Origin: Paracoccus sp. M683
Lineage (GTDB): Bacteria; Pseudomonadota; Alphaproteobacteria; Rhodobacterales; Rhodobacteraceae
Direction of reading: 5' to 3'
NCBI RefSeq assembly: GCF_007096355.1
Contig: NZ_VKDF01000021.1
Span: 1-35,666 of the forward strand
DNA: 35,666 bases
Below the pieces are notes generated by a model, which was not told the DNA's origin, did no database searches, and saw only the letters and a program-made list of their open reading frames with translations. Made by a program: the position numbers and the translations under genes. Positions 25,263-32,915 of the stretch are shown piece by piece; the first letter of the stretch is position 1, and every line of letters begins with the position of its first letter.

Positions 25263-27179
25263 TCATTGCGCTGGTTGATCGGGCAACACGAAACCCATCT
25301 CGCGTAGAAAACGTGACGGTTGCTTGTTCCATCCCCGATAGTTGTCTGCATAGGAGAGGCAGAGCCACTCTCGCGCACGCGTGATAGCCACGAAGCAGTT
25401 GCGCCGCTCCTCTTCCATTTCAGCGCTGTTCTCGCCCGCCTTCAGGCTTTGAAAGCTCGGCAAGATGTCCTCCGCCAGTCCGACCACATAAACATGATCG
25501 AACTCCTTCCCCTTGGCGCCGTGGATCGTCATAAGGGTCACGGTATTGCTGCCGACTGGGGCTTCCTTTGAGCGGATGGCCAGTTCCTGGAGAAACTGTT
25601 CAAGTGGCGCATCGCGGCCGATGGTTTTGCCGATACTTCTCACAAGATCGGACCAAGCCGCCCGGTCTTCTGCAATGTCACTGGCTTCATCGTCCTGCGC
25701 CGGGATCATGGCGAGGACTGCGTCAACAAACTGCCTGAACCGCGCGGGCTCCTTTGCGAAGGTTGCAGCTACATCGACGAGAGCGTTGCCATTGACATCA
25801 TCACCCAGTCCGGCTTTGACCGCTACCGCCCATTCATCGAGCAGGGAGCGTTCCGTCAATTCGGTGGCGGTGATGATGAGATCGACACGGGCGTCAGTGC
25901 CAAACCAACGATTGAAAGCGCCGGTCAGGGTTTCCAGCGCACGCCGATCAAGCGGGCGCAGCGCTTGGCGAAGTACGGCAGTGAGCCACAGGAACTGAGG
26001 TGATCGGAAATCATCGCGGCGCTGAGAAATGACCGCACTGACCTGCTTCTGCGTCAGCGCGGATTGAAGCTTTTCTAGCATGTAGCGCGTACGGGCCAGT
26101 ACCGCGACTTCACCCCATCGAGCGCGGTCGATTTTGGCGATGCCTTCCGCAATCGACGCGGCTTCCACCTCGTCGGTGGAATAGCGTAGGACGCGGATGT
26201 GCTGTTCATCGCGATATTTCAGCGAGGTCTTGCCCGCCTCCAGCGGCTGCTTGGCGGCCGTGCGTTGCAGATTATGGACCACAAGATGGTTCGCGGCGGC
26301 AACAATTGCGGGCGGACAACGGTAGTTTGTGGGAAGCTGCAGTTCCTGCGGGGAAAAGTCGGCTCGGAACCGCTGGATCTGTTGGTAGCTCGCGCCGTTC
26401 CACTGGTAGATGATCTGGTCATCGTCGGCGACGGCGAAGACATTCCTGAAATCCTTGCCGGCGAGCGCGCGGATTAGTCGGTACTGCCCATCGGTAGTGT
26501 CCTGAAACTCGTCGAACATCCAGTAGGCATAGGTCTTGCGATAGCGTCCGGCGATGCCGGGGAAGTCTGTGACAAGGCGATAGGCCTGGGCGATGAGCGA
26601 ACCAAAATCTAGGGCATTGGCTTGGGTGAGCGCCGCCTCGTATGCGGTGTATACCTGCTCCACCCGTGCGCCATCGGACGGATCACGAAAGTATCGGGCC
26701 GAGCCTGTCGGTTGGATAAGCTGCGACTTAAGCTTGTCAATGGTAGACAGAAGCCGAACGTCGTTTTGGCTCAGGCCCGCCTGTTTGATCGCGTCGCGCA
26801 AAATTTCCTGGCGATCGACGTCGAGCGAGTAGATTGCAAAATCAGGGTTGATGCCAATGTGGGAGCCGTGCTGCTGCAGCATCTGCATGCAGAAGGAGTG
26901 AAAGGTCCCGATCAGAGCGCGCCGTTCCTGTTCAGGTACCAATGCAGTGACGCGCGCGGACATTTCGTCAGCCGCCTTGTTGGTGAAGGTCAGAGCCAGC
27001 ACGCGGAACGAACGATCGGGCGTATCGGCAAGCAGCTTGGCCACCCGCGTCGTCAGGACGCGGGTCTTGCCGGAGCCGGGGCCGGCGAGAACGAACATCG
27101 GGCCATCGCGCCAAGCGACAGCGATACTTTGTGCTTCGGTCAGTTCTGACAATGCCACGTTGAGGGCGGTATCGGTCAT
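25263..27179 (-). CDS. UvrD/Rep-type superfamily 1A helicase, GajB-like
   Basis: 638 residues from the ATG at 27177-27179, which overlaps the upstream stop as ATGA; a longer start lies inside the upstream frame and is not supported. SF1A motifs are complete: motif Ia/Walker A LAGPGSGKT near residue 30, FTNKAADEM, the DEFQDTTDGQ box (motif II), TNYRCP (motif IV region), TIHGAKGKEFDHV (motif V) and NCFVAITRARE (motif VI). The coupling to a Toprim-containing remnant upstream is the gene order of Gabija (OLD nuclease GajA then UvrD-like GajB), so this is probably the surviving half of such a defence pair; a repair helicase is the alternative. A counted line (26701-26760) is 52% GC, lower than the trb genes. 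Confidence 0.88.
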   Translation of the reverse strand: MTDTALNVALSELTEAQSIAVAWRDGPMFVLAGPGSGKTRVLTTRVAKLLADTPDRSFRVLALTFTNKAADEMSARVTALVPEQERRALIGTFHSFCMQMLQQHGSHIGINPDFAIYSLDVDRQEILRDAIKQAGLSQNDVRLLSTIDKLKSQLIQPTGSARYFRDPSDGARVEQVYTAYEAALTQANALDFGSLIAQAYRLVTDFPGIAGRYRKTYAYWMFDEFQDTTDGQYRLIRALAGKDFRNVFAVADDDQIIYQWNGASYQQIQRFRADFSPQELQLPTNYRCPPAIVAAANHLVVHNLQRTAAKQPLEAGKTSLKYRDEQHIRVLRYSTDEVEAASIAEGIAKIDRARWGEVAVLARTRYMLEKLQSALTQKQVSAVISQRRDDFRSPQFLWLTAVLRQALRPLDRRALETLTGAFNRWFGTDARVDLIITATELTERSLLDEWAVAVKAGLGDDVNGNALVDVAATFAKEPARFRQFVDAVLAMIPAQDDEASDIAEDRAAWSDLVRSIGKTIGRDAPLEQFLQELAIRSKEAPVGSNTVTLMTIHGAKGKEFDHVYVVGLAEDILPSFQSLKAGENSAEMEEERRNCFVAITRAREWLCLSYADNYRGWNKQPSRFLREMGFVLPDQPAQ

Positions 27180-27565
27180 GTTAGGCCTCTCAATGCCAAG
27201 ATTGCATTGCGGAATGATGCAGGCATGCGCTGCGCCAGCGCCGGGTTCTCGGCGCACTGTTTTGCGAGGACGGCTGCGTAGCCGCTCTTGTCGTTCTCGA
27301 GTGCCGCAATCAATGTCGCATCGTCAAAATCCGCTGCTCCTACGTTTCCAAAAGAGACAAGAATTGCTTTCAGTTCGTTTTGCAGTCCATCTGCTATGAG
27401 CTGCTGTTCGAGATAACCGGCCGGCAACGAGAAGGTGCGGCGAGCCATTTCCTCGGCGGAAAACTTTCGTGCGGTGATCCTGGCGATGTAGCCGAGCCCG
27501 GCGGCATCTCCATCGACGACGGCAAGCCAAGGATAACCGAGCGCTCTTGCAAGTACCGCAAATAT
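27176..27565 (-). pseudogene. 3' remnant of an OLD-family ATP-dependent nuclease (GajA-like, Toprim end)
   Basis: Read leftward from 27565, the open frame gives about 129 residues: IFAVLARALGYPWLAVVDGD, then AAGLGYIARIT, and on to SFRNAILALRGLT before the stop. The segment WLAVVDGDAAG has the DxD signature of a Toprim domain as in OLD/GajA nucleases, where it lies about 130 residues from the C-terminus. The N-terminal ABC-type ATPase and the start of the Toprim domain are missing: a TAG at 27566-27568 blocks the frame and no gene continues beyond. An internal ATG at 27446-27448 could start a 90-residue peptide, but this would lack the Toprim motif. The stop overlaps the UvrD start, as in an original two-gene operon. 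Confidence 0.72.
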
Positions 27566-27707
27566 CTACCGTGTGCCTTCGGTCAACAACCTTGCGGATT
27601 ATACCGAGCTGCCGTTCATGCTTGGCGCGGCGAAGGTCGGTAGCGAGCCCTTTTTGACGAATGCTGCCGAGCGACTGGACGGCCGCTTCGGCGGACCCGC
27701 AGCTTAG
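27537..27707 (+). pseudogene. headless 3' end of an unidentified rightward gene
   Basis: A frame open from just after a TAA at 27534-27536 to a TAG at 27705-27707 reads, past the junction, IYRVPSVNNLADYTELPFML and then GAAKVGSEPFLTNAAERLDG before ending GRFGGPAA. It reads like the natural C-terminus of a real protein, with no start codon of its own nearby, but I do not recognise the family. It begins where the OLD-family remnant ends, so the two truncated genes are joined head to head. Confidence 0.35.
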
Positions 27708-27760
27708 CGAGGTGTTCTCCGTTCGGGTCTAGACATACTCCGTAATGCGTTTCAACAAGG

Positions 27761-27822
27761 CGACACCGGCACCTGATAGAACGCCGCAAGAAGACGTAAG
27801 CTCTTGACGACGCCCGGTGTCG
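27761..27822. repeat. 9-base perfect inverted repeat with 44-base spacer
   Basis: CGACACCGG at 27761-27769 is matched by CCGGTGTCG at 27814-27822. It lies between the two gene remnants and the multicopper oxidase tail, in a stretch with no gene. It could be a long hairpin, or ends of a small excised element; neither is proven. Confidence 0.35.
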
Positions 27823-27838
27823 AGCGGGTGGGGTCCTG

Positions 27839-28027
27839 TTATGTGACCGTAAACTGCCCCATCATGCCCGCATCCTCGTGTTCGAGGATGTGGCAGTGAT
27901 ACATGAATGGTGTCTCTTCCGAAGCCAGCTTGTCGAACCTCAGCAGGATTCCGGTCGGACCCTGCACACGGACAACATCTTTCCAACCGATCTGCGCCGA
28001 GTCGACCGGCCGTCCGTTCTGACTCAC
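27839..28027 (-). pseudogene. C-terminal fragment of a multicopper oxidase
   Basis: 62 residues ending at a TAA. PFMYHCHILEHEDAGMMGQF is the C-terminal type 1 copper site of CopA/SufI-type multicopper oxidases (His-Cys-His, His and Met ligands), and the upstream WKDVVRVQGPTGILLRFD also fits. The remaining roughly 400 or more residues are missing. The reading frame begins with GTG overlapping the stop of the ArsR gene as GTGA, so a rearrangement has placed the ArsR gene directly in front of the oxidase tail. Such a fragment cannot be an active oxidase. Confidence 0.85.
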
Positions 28028-28368
28028 GCCTCACGATAATTGTCACACGCCTCAACACCCTTTGCGACCACGTCGAGAAGTGCGTCCACATCGTTCAGAA
28101 GGACCGTGATGCGCGGGTTGCTGATACGGTAACGGATGAAGCGCCCTTCGCGGTCGCTGGCGACAAGCCCGCAGTCCAGCAGGCACCTCAGATGGTTGGA
28201 GACGTTGGGTTGCGATAGTTCGGTCCGCTCGACGATCTCGTGAACGGCCAATGGCTCGTTGCAAAGTGCACCGAGGATGGCCAGGCGGCTCGGGTCCGCG
28301 AAGCCGCGGAACAGCTTCGCCCGTCGCTCGATGGTTGCGCTCTTGCGGTCATCGACCAATTGCGCCAT
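28024..28368 (-). CDS. ArsR/SmtB-family metal sensor, CmtR-like
   Basis: 114 residues. The winged helix is clear: GFADPSRLAILGAL, then LSQPNVSNHLRCLLDCGLV and a beta hairpin DREGRFIRYRI. Cys62 and Cys66 in the recognition helix (SNHLRCLLDCGLV) plus Cys108 near the end match the Cys57/Cys61/Cys102 pattern of mycobacterial CmtR, a Cd(II)/Pb(II) sensor, rather than the sites of ArsR or SmtB. It is divergent from a cation-efflux gene across 56 bases that include a palindrome at its own start, so it probably represses both genes and releases DNA on binding cadmium or lead. Metal choice is inferred. Confidence 0.88.
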   Translation of the reverse strand: MAQLVDDRKSATIERRAKLFRGFADPSRLAILGALCNEPLAVHEIVERTELSQPNVSNHLRCLLDCGLVASDREGRFIRYRISNPRITVLLNDVDALLDVVAKGVEACDNYREA

Positions 28369-28386
28369 ATCACTCCTCGCTGATAT
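28367..28386. promoter_or_regulatory. candidate ArsR-type operator
   Basis: ATATCA at 28367-28372 and TGATAT at 28381-28386 form a perfect 6-base inverted repeat with an 8-base spacer. It overlaps the start of the CmtR-like gene and lies in the divergent gap to the efflux gene, where this family binds. Bases TTGTTC just to the right could be part of the rightward promoter. Confidence 0.5.
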
Positions 28387-28424
28387 GTTGTTCTTCGATT
28401 CATCCTAGCAGGAATAGCGCGACC

Positions 28425-29279
28425 ATGGCCAACACCGAAAATGCCGGATCGACGGCAGATGTCCCGCCCGTCCGTTACCGGGTTTCCGGTATGGATTGCG
28501 CCAAGGATGCCGCGCAGATCGAGCGGGCGGCACAGGCAGCCGGGGTCGCGCCCGGCGATGTGAAAGTGTCGGCCGCGACGCACATCATGACACTGACTGC
28601 ACCCGAAGTGCGCCTGCCGGACATCGAAAAGGCAGTCGCGGTGACAGGCTATGGCTTCGACCGGATCGAGGGCGATGAAGACATTCCGCCGAATCCCGCC
28701 CATCAGGACCCGGCCTACCGCCGTGCCCTCTGGATCGTCGTGATCCTGAACGTGGGATACGGGGTCCTCGAAATGATCGGCGGTTTCATTTCCGGATCGC
28801 AGGCCGTGAAGGCCGATGCGCTCGATTTCATCGGCGACGGCGCGATCACCTTCCTTGGCCTGCTGGCCATCGGCTGGAGCCTCGCCTGGCGGGCACGGTC
28901 GGCCTTGATCCAAGGCATCTTCCTCGGCCTGCTCGGCCTTGGCGTCCTCGGCACGACCATCGTGCGAGTCTTCGAACGGACGACGCCGGATGCAGGTCTA
29001 ATGGGCCTGCTTGGCATGATCGCCCTTGTCGTCAACGTCATCTCCGTTCTGCCGCTGCTGCGGTTCCGCAAGGGCGACGCGAACATGCGGGCCGTCTGGC
29101 TATTCTCGCGCAACGACGCCATCGGCAATGCGGCGGTTGTCGTTGCCGCCGGTCTCGTGGCGTGGCTGGGCAGCGCCTGGCCGGACCTCATCGTCGCCTT
29201 CGGCATCGCCGGACTGTTCCTGCACTCGTCTTGGGCAATCATCCGCGATGCGCGGGCCGATCTGAAGGCAGCGGCATGA
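28425..29279 (+). CDS. Cation diffusion facilitator (CDF) with N-terminal HMA-like domain
   Basis: 284 residues from the ATG at 28425, preceded by AGGAAT. Residues about 15-78 form a heavy-metal-associated-like domain with GMDCAKDAAQIE; only one of the two usual CxxC cysteines is kept. Six hydrophobic segments follow, with VKADALDFIGDGA in TM2 giving the Asp-x3-Asp metal site and SRNDAIGN in TM5. CDF proteins export divalent metals (Zn, Cd, Pb, Co) by proton exchange. The gene overlaps lspA by 4 bases (ATGA) and is controlled by the divergent CmtR-like gene. A longer upstream start overlaps the regulator and is not supported. Confidence 0.87.
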   Translation: MANTENAGSTADVPPVRYRVSGMDCAKDAAQIERAAQAAGVAPGDVKVSAATHIMTLTAPEVRLPDIEKAVAVTGYGFDRIEGDEDIPPNPAHQDPAYRRALWIVVILNVGYGVLEMIGGFISGSQAVKADALDFIGDGAITFLGLLAIGWSLAWRARSALIQGIFLGLLGLGVLGTTIVRVFERTTPDAGLMGLLGMIALVVNVISVLPLLRFRKGDANMRAVWLFSRNDAIGNAAVVVAAGLVAWLGSAWPDLIVAFGIAGLFLHSSWAIIRDARADLKAAA

Positions 29280-29776
29280 ACAGCCGCGTTCTGGGCGGGC
29301 TCTGCGCGATCGCGGCGTTCGGCCTCGATCAGGGTACCAAGGCGCTTGCGCTGAACACACCGGCGCTTGAGCGCGGCGTCGAGGTTCTACCCTTTCTCAA
29401 TCTCGTGCGGGTTCTGAACGATGGAGTCAGCTTCGGTATGCTGGGCGGGATCGTGCCTTGGTGGGGTCTCATCGCGCTTGCTGGCGTGATCGTGGCATGG
29501 CTGCTGATCTGGTTGTGGCGCGCGCCGGACAGGCTGACGGCTGCCGCTCTCGGTCTGATCATCGGCGGCGCGCTCGGCAATGTCCTCGACCGGCTGCGTT
29601 ATCAGGCCGTCCCGGATTTTCTGGATTTCCATTACGGAACATACCACTGGCCGTCCTTCAATCTTGCGGATGTGGCGATTTTCTGCGGTGCGGCCCTGCT
29701 GTTCTGGGACAGCTTCCGCTCGGCGCAGAACAAGCCCGAACGTAACCACCGAGAAGAAAACGTTACGGGGAAATAA
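29276..29776 (+). CDS. lspA: Signal peptidase II (LspA) of a metal-resistance operon
   Basis: 166 residues with four membrane segments. Catalytic motifs are present: GGALGNVLDRL with Asp105 and FNLADVAIF with Asp132, plus FGLDQGTK at the N-terminus. LspA cleaves lipoprotein signal peptides in the inner membrane. A copy translationally coupled to a metal exporter is typical of lead/cadmium resistance islands (pbrC in pbrABC-type operons, or cadA-lspA pairs), so this is likely an accessory copy and not the housekeeping gene. Why such operons carry lspA is only partly understood. Confidence 0.88.
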   Translation: MNSRVLGGLCAIAAFGLDQGTKALALNTPALERGVEVLPFLNLVRVLNDGVSFGMLGGIVPWWGLIALAGVIVAWLLIWLWRAPDRLTAAALGLIIGGALGNVLDRLRYQAVPDFLDFHYGTYHWPSFNLADVAIFCGAALLFWDSFRSAQNKPERNHREENVTGK

Positions 29777-29779
29777 TCG

Positions 29780-31022
29780 ATGTCCAGCATTCCATCCGCA
29801 AAGGGCATCGACAGCACGCTTGCCCTGCTGCGCAACCCATATGAGTTCATTCCGGACACATGCCGCGATCTTGAGGGCGACCTGTTCGAGACCCGCATCC
29901 TCTTTCAAAAGACGATCTGCATGACTGGTGCCGCAGCTGCGGAGGTCTTCTATTCCGAGGATGGGCTCGTGCGCGCAGGCTCGATGCCGAAGCGTATCCA
30001 GAGAACCCTGCTCGGCGAAAAGGGCATCCAGGGGCTCGATGGCGAGGCCCACCGTCATCGGAAGCGGATGTTTATGTCACTCATGGCGTCGGAGCGGATC
30101 GAAGCTCTCGAAAACACGACGCGGGACCTGTTGGACCGCTACGCACGGGACTGGCAAGCGGCGGAGAAGGTCGTTCTCTACGACGAAGTGCGCGAAATCC
30201 TCACCAGAGCTGCCTGCGCCTGGTCGGGCGTGCCGCTTCCCGAAGCGGAGGTCGAGACGCGGACGGCGCAGATGACGGCGCTCTTCCAAGACGCCGGGGC
30301 GGTCGGCTGGAAGCACTGGGGTGCGCGTCTGGCGCGGCATCGCGCAGAGCGTTGGACAGCCGGGATTATTGAACGGCTGCGCGACGGAAGCCTTCAGACA
30401 GGACAGGAAAGCGCCGCCCATGTCGTCGCGACGTGGCGCGATCTGAATGGGGAGCTGCTCCAAGGTTGCCGCCGTGGAGCTTCTGAACGTAGTACGCCCG
30501 ATCGTCGCCGTCTCTGCGTTCATCGCCCAGGCGGCGCATGCCCTGCATCGGCATCCCGAGTGGCGGCAAAAGCTGAAGGACGACGAGGGACAGCTCGAAC
30601 CTTTCGTGCAAGAGGTCCGCCGTCTGTATCCGTTCTTTCCCGCGGTCGCGGCACGGGTGAAGAGTGATTTCGAGTGGCGCGGATATCGCTTTTCCAAAGG
30701 GTACAGGGTTCTGCTCGACCTCTACGGCACAAATACCGACGCTCGCTCGTGGGACGCGCCGCAAGAGTTCCGGCCCGAGCGGTTTCACGATCGGGAGGTC
30801 ACCCCCTACGACTTCATTCCGCAGGGCGGTGGTGATCACCACAGGAACCACCGTTGTCCGGGCGAGTGGATCGCGATCAGCCAGATGAAGGCGTTTTGCA
30901 GTTTCTTCGTGAACGCCATCGACTACGAAGTGCCAGATCAGGATCTGGATCTGGAAACCGAAGAACTGCCGCCCATGCCTAAATCCCGGTTCATCATGCG
31001 CAACGTCAGGCGTCGGCAGTAG
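29780..31022 (+). pseudogene. CYP152-family cytochrome P450 peroxygenase with a frameshift
   Basis: The two halves together give about 413 residues, the size of P450-BSbeta/SPalpha (CYP152). The first frame runs from the ATG at 29780 to LNGELL at 30460. The next frame takes over at 30462 with KVAAVELLNVVRPIVAV and continues to the stop at 31020-31022. The Arg-Pro pair that binds the fatty-acid carboxylate in CYP152 lies just after the shift, and the haem-binding loop GGGDHHRNHRCPGEW is intact near 30826-30870. CYP152 enzymes hydroxylate fatty acids with hydrogen peroxide. One extra base, or a loss of two or five, between 30460 and 30462 breaks the gene; a sequencing error is possible. The start lies 3 bases after lspA, so it is probably in the same transcript. 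Confidence 0.85.
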
Positions 31023-31665
31023 CGTCGGCCTCCTCCGGCTCGACCGACCGCGCATCCTTGGTGGCCTCAAACGCTTCCCACGCAACGTAGGGCACGATCA
31101 GAAGCGCCGCGACCGGGTCGGCCCACCACCAGCCCATCCATTGCGTCAGACCGATCCCGGCCAACACCACGATTGTCTGATACTGGCAGATCATGGTGTC
31201 CTTGGCATCGTACTTCAGGGCGGGCGCATCGAGCCGTTTGCCATAGCGATACTTGCCCCAGGCGAGGAACGGGTTGACCACGAGCGAAGCACCCAGAATC
31301 GCGATACCCCACCAGTTGAAGCCCGGCGCCTTCTGCGAAATGAAGGCGGAGACCGCCTCGTAGAGGATCGCCGCGACGACGATCCAGAAGGCACAGGCAA
31401 CCACGTAGAGCGCGACCTTCTTGCGGTGCAGGACCGTGCGCTTGCCGGCACCGTCCTTCTCCCCCTTCAAGCGCCAGATCAGCGTCGCGGCTGAGGTGGC
31501 TTCGACCGTGCTGTCGAGACCCCAGCTTACCAGTGCCGCGCTGCCGGTCAGAAGTCCCACGGTGACGGATACGACGACCTCGATGATGTTGTAGACGAGG
31601 CTGGCGATCTCGACGCGGATGCCGCGCGTCAGATTGGCCTGCCGGTTATCTTTCTGACTACTCAT
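31006..31665 (-). CDS. CDF-like cation transporter
   Basis: 219 residues with about five to six hydrophobic segments. TRGIRVEIASLVYNIIEVVVS is the usual first helix, and SWGLDSTVEATSAATLIWRL and WWWADPVAALLIVPYVAWEA hold the acidic residues of the metal site in helices 2 and 5. It lacks the C-terminal cytoplasmic domain of larger CDF proteins and ends in an acidic tail. The 3' end overlaps the convergent P450 gene by 17 bases. Together with the exporter at 28425 it makes this a metal-handling region. Substrate unknown. Confidence 0.78.
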   Translation of the reverse strand: MSSQKDNRQANLTRGIRVEIASLVYNIIEVVVSVTVGLLTGSAALVSWGLDSTVEATSAATLIWRLKGEKDGAGKRTVLHRKKVALYVVACAFWIVVAAILYEAVSAFISQKAPGFNWWGIAILGASLVVNPFLAWGKYRYGKRLDAPALKYDAKDTMICQYQTIVVLAGIGLTQWMGWWWADPVAALLIVPYVAWEAFEATKDARSVEPEEADATADA

Positions 31666-32039
31666 AAGGGGTCGTTTGCGGGAGAGTGTGGAATCCTACG
31701 CTAAGCTGACTGCGGCCGTTCGCGCGGGGTGCGGCGAATGACCGGTTTGAGCCCAATTGACCGCGTTGATGTCGGGTGAGTTCGCCGTTTCAGCATGTGC
31801 TTGCCCGTCGCGATCGGCCCAAAGCGGACCTTCATCCCGACGCCGAGCGCCGCGTTGCAGCTTCTCCAGACCGGCCATTCGCTGCGGGTGCTCGATTTCT
31901 TTAGTGTCTGAGGTCAGCAATGCGAACAAAGCGCTAATTCGCTGCAGTTACTCGAACGACCGCTTCACGGTGATCTAAATTCGTTCGGCAAAGCGCCTGA
32001 TGCGTTGCACCAGGCGCCTCTTGTTCCTGTCACATCGCG
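31666..32039. other. 374-base gap without a recognised gene
   Basis: No supported coding sequence. A 77-codon leftward frame (31696-31929) lacks a recognisable motif. The stretch has short recurring words such as ATTCGCTGC (at 31877 and near 31937) and looks like degenerate intergenic repeat material of the sort scattered in rhodobacterial genomes; that comparison is from memory and uncertain. Its right end holds the terminator at 31993-32017. Confidence 0.4.
31993..32017 (-). terminator. Rho-independent-like terminator of the ABM-domain gene
   Basis: Arms GCGCCTG at 31993-31999 and CAGGCGC at 32011-32017 pair perfectly around an 11-base loop, about 23 bases after the stop of the leftward gene at 32040. 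Read leftward, the stem is followed by TTTGCC, a short T-run. Confidence 0.6.
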
Positions 32040-32759
32040 TTACTTGATGGCGAGGATGTCGAAGTTGTGGACGTTAGCGACCACACCGTCGTCCCACCCG
32101 CCAGCGACCAACTCCGCTGCCCGTTCGTTCAGCAGCCCGGCGACTTGACCGGCAAAGTGTGCTTCACGGCCAGCATTGTTTGTGAAGATGTCGAAGATTG
32201 CGAAGGATGTTTCGTCAATCTGCAGCGCCGCCCAGAACAATGTGCCGGGTTCGGTTTCTTCGACGATGGGACCAGCTGCGGTCAGCAAGGCTGCCAATTC
32301 CGGCCCTTTGCCGGGTGCTGCTTCGAGCGTGATGTACGTGGCTGTCGTGGCCGAGTAGAGATCAACCGGTTCCCTCATCGACAAGACATCGGAATTGTTG
32401 ATGTTCGCGACAACACCATCGTCCCAGCCTCCGGCGACCAGCGCGTCGGCATTTTGGTTCAAAGCCGCGGCCACGGCGCCGGAGAAATGCGCATTGCGCG
32501 CTTCTTCATCCACGAAGATATCAAAGATCGCGAGCGTATCTTCGGCTTGCAAGGCAAACCAAAGCACGGTGCCTGGTTCGGTGTCCGCGACAATCGGGGC
32601 GGCTCCGGCCAGAAATTCGGCGAATGCTTCGGTCTGGCCTTCAGCAGCGGGCATGGCGATGTAGCTGGCAGTGTGATTTTCCATTGGGGTTTCCTGTGCG
32701 GCTGCAGATGTCGTGATCAAGGCCAAAGCGGCGAGTGTCTTGAGAATTTGGGCTTTCAT
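32040..32759 (-). CDS. Exported protein with two tandem ABM-like (dimeric alpha/beta barrel) domains
   Basis: 239 residues from the ATG at 32757-32759, which has a strong ribosome binding site AGGAGG 4 bases upstream. A signal peptide (LKTLAALALITTSAAAQE) precedes two copies of the same domain, about residues 28-125 and 135-238. Both hold TEPGT, a following W-x-A-L-Q, then IFDIF, and end in VAGGWDDGVVAN. The pattern is that of antibiotic-biosynthesis-monooxygenase-like barrels, which normally dimerise; here one chain may form the whole barrel pair in the periplasm. No cofactor ligand is evident. It is divergent from a LysR gene, which probably controls it. Function unknown; binding or oxidation of a small reactive compound is a guess. 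Confidence 0.8.
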   Translation of the reverse strand: MKAQILKTLAALALITTSAAAQETPMENHTASYIAMPAAEGQTEAFAEFLAGAAPIVADTEPGTVLWFALQAEDTLAIFDIFVDEEARNAHFSGAVAAALNQNADALVAGGWDDGVVANINNSDVLSMREPVDLYSATTATYITLEAAPGKGPELAALLTAAGPIVEETEPGTLFWAALQIDETSFAIFDIFTNNAGREAHFAGQVAGLLNERAAELVAGGWDDGVVANVHNFDILAIK

Positions 32760-32857
32760 GGTCGCCTCCTGATTGAGAGGTTGTTGTGTCTGGTTTCGAT
32801 GCACCCTTTTCCCATGCCGAATGCCTCAGGCACCAATCCCGAACTTCTATTCTTTGA

Positions 32858-32870
32858 TAGACATGTGCTA
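32858..32870. promoter_or_regulatory. LysR box (T-N11-A) between the ABM gene and its LysR regulator
   Basis: TAGACATGTGCTA fits the T-N11-A rule and sits in a larger dyad, ATAG at 32857-32860 and CTAT at 32868-32871 with ACATGT in the centre. It lies in the 132-base divergent gap, about 100 bases from the ABM start and about 45 bases before the LysR start, as expected for an autoregulated LysR pair. Confidence 0.6.
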
Positions 32871-32915
32871 TGGTGAACCTCATGGCGGAAAGTGACGGAG
32901 ACTGTGGCAGTGGAG

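Noticed and set aside
30447..30475. Programmed frameshifting in the P450 gene
   Set aside because: There is no classic slippery heptamer and the family is not known to use recoding; mutation or sequencing error is simpler.
31696..31929. 77-codon leftward frame between the CDF and ABM genes
   Set aside because: No ribosome binding site, no family signature, and the stretch looks like degenerate intergenic repeat sequence.
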